Shown here: positions 61,634-64,000 of the stretch, one piece after another | Layout of the letters: every line of letters begins with the position of its first letter | Position numbering within the stretch: the first letter of the stretch is position 1 | From: CAVPFA01 sp963703655 | Lineage (GTDB): Bacteria > Actinomycetota > Acidimicrobiia > Acidimicrobiales > Bog-793 | Assembly: GCA_963703655.1 (NCBI GenBank) | Contig: CAVPFA010000002.1 | Coordinates: forward strand, 1 to 64,000 | Reading direction: 5' to 3' | DNA: 64,000 nucleotides | Made by a program: the position numbers and the translations under genes | Notes under the pieces: generated by a model | The model's input: the letters and a program-made list of their open reading frames with translations, nothing else | The model's database searches: none | Told to the model about the DNA's origin: nothing

Positions 61634-61933
61634 TCAGTCTTGGTCGGGAAGGGCGTCGAGCTCCTCGCGCAAAAGCCCGAAGGCACCGAGCACCTCATCG
61701 AAGGGGACGCGCTCGCCAGAGTCGGTCGCTACGCGGGAGAGAACGAGCGCAAGGTCGCGGAGATCCGCTCGCGCCTGTTCGAGAGCTTCGATCCGGTCCA
61801 TTCCGATCATCGCCGCGACAGGCTCGCCGTGTCGTTCGAGGATGATGTCAGCTTCGGATACCGCAGCGACGAGACCCGACACGCCTCGGCGTGTTGCTTC
61901 CGTGATACTCAAGCGAAGATCGACCGTGGGCAC
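61634..61933 (-). CDS. Phd/RelB-type antitoxin
   Basis: A 99-aa protein from GTG 61933. The N-terminus VDLRLSITEATRRGVSGLVAAV with EADIILERHGEPVAAMIGMD is the Phd/YefM-like DNA-binding antitoxin pattern; the C-terminal helical part (ALEQARADLRDLALVLSR) should bind the toxin. GTG 61933 lies 6 bp after a -10 box, so it is probably translated from a leaderless mRNA. The frame is open to 61981, but that would cross the operator. Confidence 0.8.
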   Translation of the reverse strand: MPTVDLRLSITEATRRGVSGLVAAVSEADIILERHGEPVAAMIGMDRIEALEQARADLRDLALVLSRVATDSGERVPFDEVLGAFGLLREELDALPDQD

Positions 61934-61939
61934 GGGCCA

Positions 61940-61960
61940 ACTATACAGATTTCTATATAG
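61940..61960 (-). promoter_or_regulatory. Antitoxin operator and -10 box
   Basis: CTATACAGA-TT-TCTATATAG (61941-61960) is a near-perfect palindrome with one mismatch. On the minus strand it includes the -10-like TATAGT (61940-61945). A toxin-antitoxin complex bound here would block transcription, as is typical for this class. Confidence 0.68.
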
Positions 61961-62035
61961 CTCTGCAATGGTGGTCCCCACGAAGACGAAGGCCCGCGGG
62001 CTGGAGCCCCGGCGGAGGGCGCCGGTGGCTGAGTA

Positions 62036-62183
62036 CTAGCAGTACTGCGAGGTCCGGCCGGCGAAGTCCTCGTGGCTCCAGGTCTCCGCCCGGGCGCGGG
62101 TGGCCAGGGGTTCGATCCGGGCGAGCAGGGAGGGGGGCCTTGAGCTCCCGGCACAGGTAGACGAGATCCCGGGCGCCGCTCAC
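62036..62183 (-). pseudogene. istB: IS21 istB 5' remnant
   Basis: GTG 62183 begins MSGARDLVYLCRELKAP; after one extra base in a G run the frame continues LLARIEPLATRARAETWSHEDFAGRT and stops at 62036-62038. This is the IstB N-terminal domain only; the ATPase part is missing. Confidence 0.7.
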
Positions 62184-62279
62184 GCCGCACGGGTGACCCG
62201 GTCGTACACGGTTAGGTCGCGGGCCTCGACCTCGTCTGCGAACAGCCTCGGTGCACCCGCGAGCGCACGAGCAGCTCGC
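62180..62279 (-). pseudogene. istA: IS21 istA 3' remnant
   Basis: The frame ends LAGAPRLFADEVEARDLTVYDRVTRAA and TGA 62180-62182, overlapping the istB start by GTGA as is normal in IS21 elements. Only the tail of the transposase is left; the next gene's stop abuts it. Confidence 0.6.
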
Positions 62280-63932
62280 CTAGGCCAAAACCTTCTCGAC
62301 GAGTACCGCGGACCTCGACTTCTGATAGTTGGCGTCTCCGGAGTAGGCGGCGACGATCGAGTGGGACCCGGCGGCGGCGTAGGCGATCTTGCACGTCGCT
62401 TTGCCGGTTGCTGCAGTTACCGCCACTGAGCCGCACCCGTGAATCGTCGTCCCTCCGCTGGTGAAATCGACCCTTCCGCCCCCAGGGTTCGGGCTCAGTT
62501 TGGCGGTGAAGGTGACAGTCTTTCGTTTGACAACCGGGTTGGCAGAGGCCGAAAGCGTGGTCTTGGTCGGCCCCGCTTTCACCTTCTCGGTCAGAACGGC
62601 CGACTTCGACTTCTGATAGTTCCCGTGCCCCGAGTAGGCAGCGAGGATCGAGTGCGATCCGATCACCCGGTAGGTGATCTTGCACCTCGCTTTGCCGGTG
62701 GCGGAGGCGACGGTTACCGAGCCGCACCCCGGTATTGTCGCGCCGCCGCTGGTGAAGTCGACCATTCCGCCTCCAGGATCCGGGGTCACCTTGGCGGAGT
62801 AGATGACGGCCTCGCCGGTGAGGACAGGGTTGGACGAGGCGGAGAGCACGGTGACAGTCGATTCTGAGGTGTACCCCCAGTTCCACGGGGCGTCCGTCAC
62901 GCTGCCGCTGGCGTTGTCGCCTCCGAAGAGCATCACGAAGCGGCTCGCGGGGTCGTAGGCCATCGCCGTCCCGTCACGGGCACTGGGGCCCGATGCGCCC
63001 GTCGAAGTCCAGGTGGTCCCGCTCCAGATCCACGTTCCGTGTTCAAATCCGTCGACCCCGCCTCCTCCGAACTGGACGACGTTGCCCGTTGCCGGGTCGT
63101 AGGTCATCGAGCCGAGGTACGTGCCGGACGGGAGCGAGGCAGTCTTCTCGGTCCAGGTAGTTCCGTTCCAGGTATAGGTGCCGTTCGGAGGGCTGTCATG
63201 GAATGGCGCGAGCCCTGGAATGAGCACGAGGTTTCCGGTGGCCGCGTCGTAGGTCATCGATCCGTCGTAGCTGGAAGGTGGACTGTTGGGACAAACCGCC
63301 GGGCACCCATGAGTGTCGGTGGGATCGATCGCCTGAGTCCACGTAGACCCGTTCCAGGTCCAGGTATCGCTGCACGCGGTGCCGCAGCTGCCCTCCCCGC
63401 CGAATAGAACCATCTTGCCGGTGGCGCCGTCGAAGGTCATCGACGCGTTGCTACGAACTCCGGGCCCTGATGTCGAGACCTCGGTCCACGTCGAGCCGTC
63501 GAAGGTCCACGTGTCGCCGTTCGTATTGAACAGGACCATGTCGGAGCTGGCCGGGTCGTAGGCCATCGAGGCGAAGTAGCCCGCGTACTCGTCGCTCCCT
63601 CCGGGGCCCGGGGAACCGTAGGTCCAGCCGGAGCTGCTGAAGGTCTTGTAGGTGGGCTGAATGCCGAAGCCGGCGAGCGACCCGCCGTAAAGGATCATCT
63701 TCCCGATGGCGGGGTCGTAGGCCATCGACGCCCCGTACAGATTGGTCGGCGGATCGAAGTCGTCGCCAGGAAACATCTTGTTGTTCCATGAGGGTGACGG
63801 TGTGGCCGAAGCCGACGGCACGGCGAGCGGAGCAGCGACGGCGAGCAATCCCACGAGCGGCAGAAGGGCAGCGGCTCGGCGAAGCAGCCTGTGGCACCCC
63901 GGATTCACTAGGTGCCGGCGTCCGCTTGCCAT
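62280..63932 (-). CDS. Secreted Kelch-like propeller protein with Ig-like tail
   Basis: A 550-aa exported protein. ATG 63932 follows GGAGG. The signal peptide has core AAALLPLVGLLAVAAPLAV and cleavage after ASA. About six repeats with the pattern SMTYDPATGNVVQFGG and TWTWNGSTWTQ form a Kelch-type beta-propeller (residues ~60-360). Two Ig-like domains follow, each with VDFTSGGxTIxGCGSV, ATGKAxCKI and AYSGDANYQKSRSAV, differing in only some positions. No wall anchor is seen. Likely extracellular binding or adhesion. Confidence 0.82.
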   Translation of the reverse strand: MASGRRHLVNPGCHRLLRRAAALLPLVGLLAVAAPLAVPSASATPSPSWNNKMFPGDDFDPPTNLYGASMAYDPAIGKMILYGGSLAGFGIQPTYKTFSSSGWTYGSPGPGGSDEYAGYFASMAYDPASSDMVLFNTNGDTWTFDGSTWTEVSTSGPGVRSNASMTFDGATGKMVLFGGEGSCGTACSDTWTWNGSTWTQAIDPTDTHGCPAVCPNSPPSSYDGSMTYDAATGNLVLIPGLAPFHDSPPNGTYTWNGTTWTEKTASLPSGTYLGSMTYDPATGNVVQFGGGGVDGFEHGTWIWSGTTWTSTGASGPSARDGTAMAYDPASRFVMLFGGDNASGSVTDAPWNWGYTSESTVTVLSASSNPVLTGEAVIYSAKVTPDPGGGMVDFTSGGATIPGCGSVTVASATGKARCKITYRVIGSHSILAAYSGHGNYQKSKSAVLTEKVKAGPTKTTLSASANPVVKRKTVTFTAKLSPNPGGGRVDFTSGGTTIHGCGSVAVTAATGKATCKIAYAAAGSHSIVAAYSGDANYQKSRSAVLVEKVLA

Positions 63933-64000
63933 GTTCGCCTCCGTTGACACAGATCGGGTACGAGAAGAATGTGAGGGAACGCGCCAGAACCTCAAGTCTC

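Overview
The window looks like chromosomal DNA of a high-GC actinobacterium. Supporting signs are frequent GTG and TTG starts, a luciferase-like oxidoreductase of the type that uses F420, an SCO6745-family protein, an exact HspR-type (HAIR) operator in front of lon, leaderless-looking promoters, and several large secreted Ig-like or propeller proteins. An uncultured Acidimicrobiia-like lineage is my best guess, but that is inference.

Layout. 0-1.4 kb: the tail of an enolase-superfamily gene, a heavily broken RraA-family gene and an alkyltransferase-like (ATL) gene. 1.4-5.3 kb: a serine-recombinase element (DUF5372 protein, small protein, 746-aa recombinase) abutting the 3' part of an IS21 istB gene, with IS21-type terminal repeats beyond. 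5.9-9.9 kb: one very large secreted protein with five identical 83-aa IPT/TIG repeats and a second, 618-bp duplication, broken by one missing base in a C run. 10-18 kb: a zinc-ribbon/cyclase/AAA/TPR sensor, an SDR, a secreted Cys-repeat protein and a PrmC-like methyltransferase; a ~205-bp direct repeat occurs at 10.1 and 15.8 kb. 18.5-45 kb: mostly ordinary metabolism and housekeeping, namely L,D-transpeptidase, aldose epimerase, SurE, two FAD amine oxidases, an Rpf-like protein, LLM oxidoreductase, glycerate kinase, AroA, 5-oxoprolinase PxpA-PxpBC, EamA transporter, LMW phosphatase, TldD/TldE, UspA-Pgk, Lon, a zinc alcohol dehydrogenase and a ClpN-only protein. 45-49.5 kb: amidohydrolase lipoprotein, two VOC proteins, a PAS protein and a metallo-beta-lactamase-fold hydrolase. 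49.7-56.8 kb: two very large, translationally coupled proteins of unknown family, the first with a Tat-type signal; this is the best candidate for an undescribed system. 56.8-64 kb: a glutaredoxin-thioredoxin reductase fusion, a TetR/SDR divergent pair with twin operators, a CMD protein, a RelE-type toxin with its antitoxin, an istA/istB remnant and a secreted propeller/Ig protein.

How the genes work together. Coupled pairs with 1-23 bp overlaps are RraA-ATL, small protein-recombinase, pxpA-pxpBC, tldD-tldE, uspA-pgk, PAS-MBL and the two giant proteins. PxpA and PxpBC together form ATP-dependent 5-oxoprolinase. TldD/TldE form a heterodimeric protease. Lon appears to be under HspR heat-shock control. 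The TetR regulator probably represses itself and the divergent SDR.

Caution. At least seven otherwise good genes (surface protein, prmC-like, rpf-like, glycerate kinase, tldE, lon, istB remnant) each show a single-base indel, two of them in homopolymer runs. Several are housekeeping genes, so sequencing or assembly error is as likely as gene decay. A second recurring pattern is short duplication of gene 3' ends into intergenic gaps.
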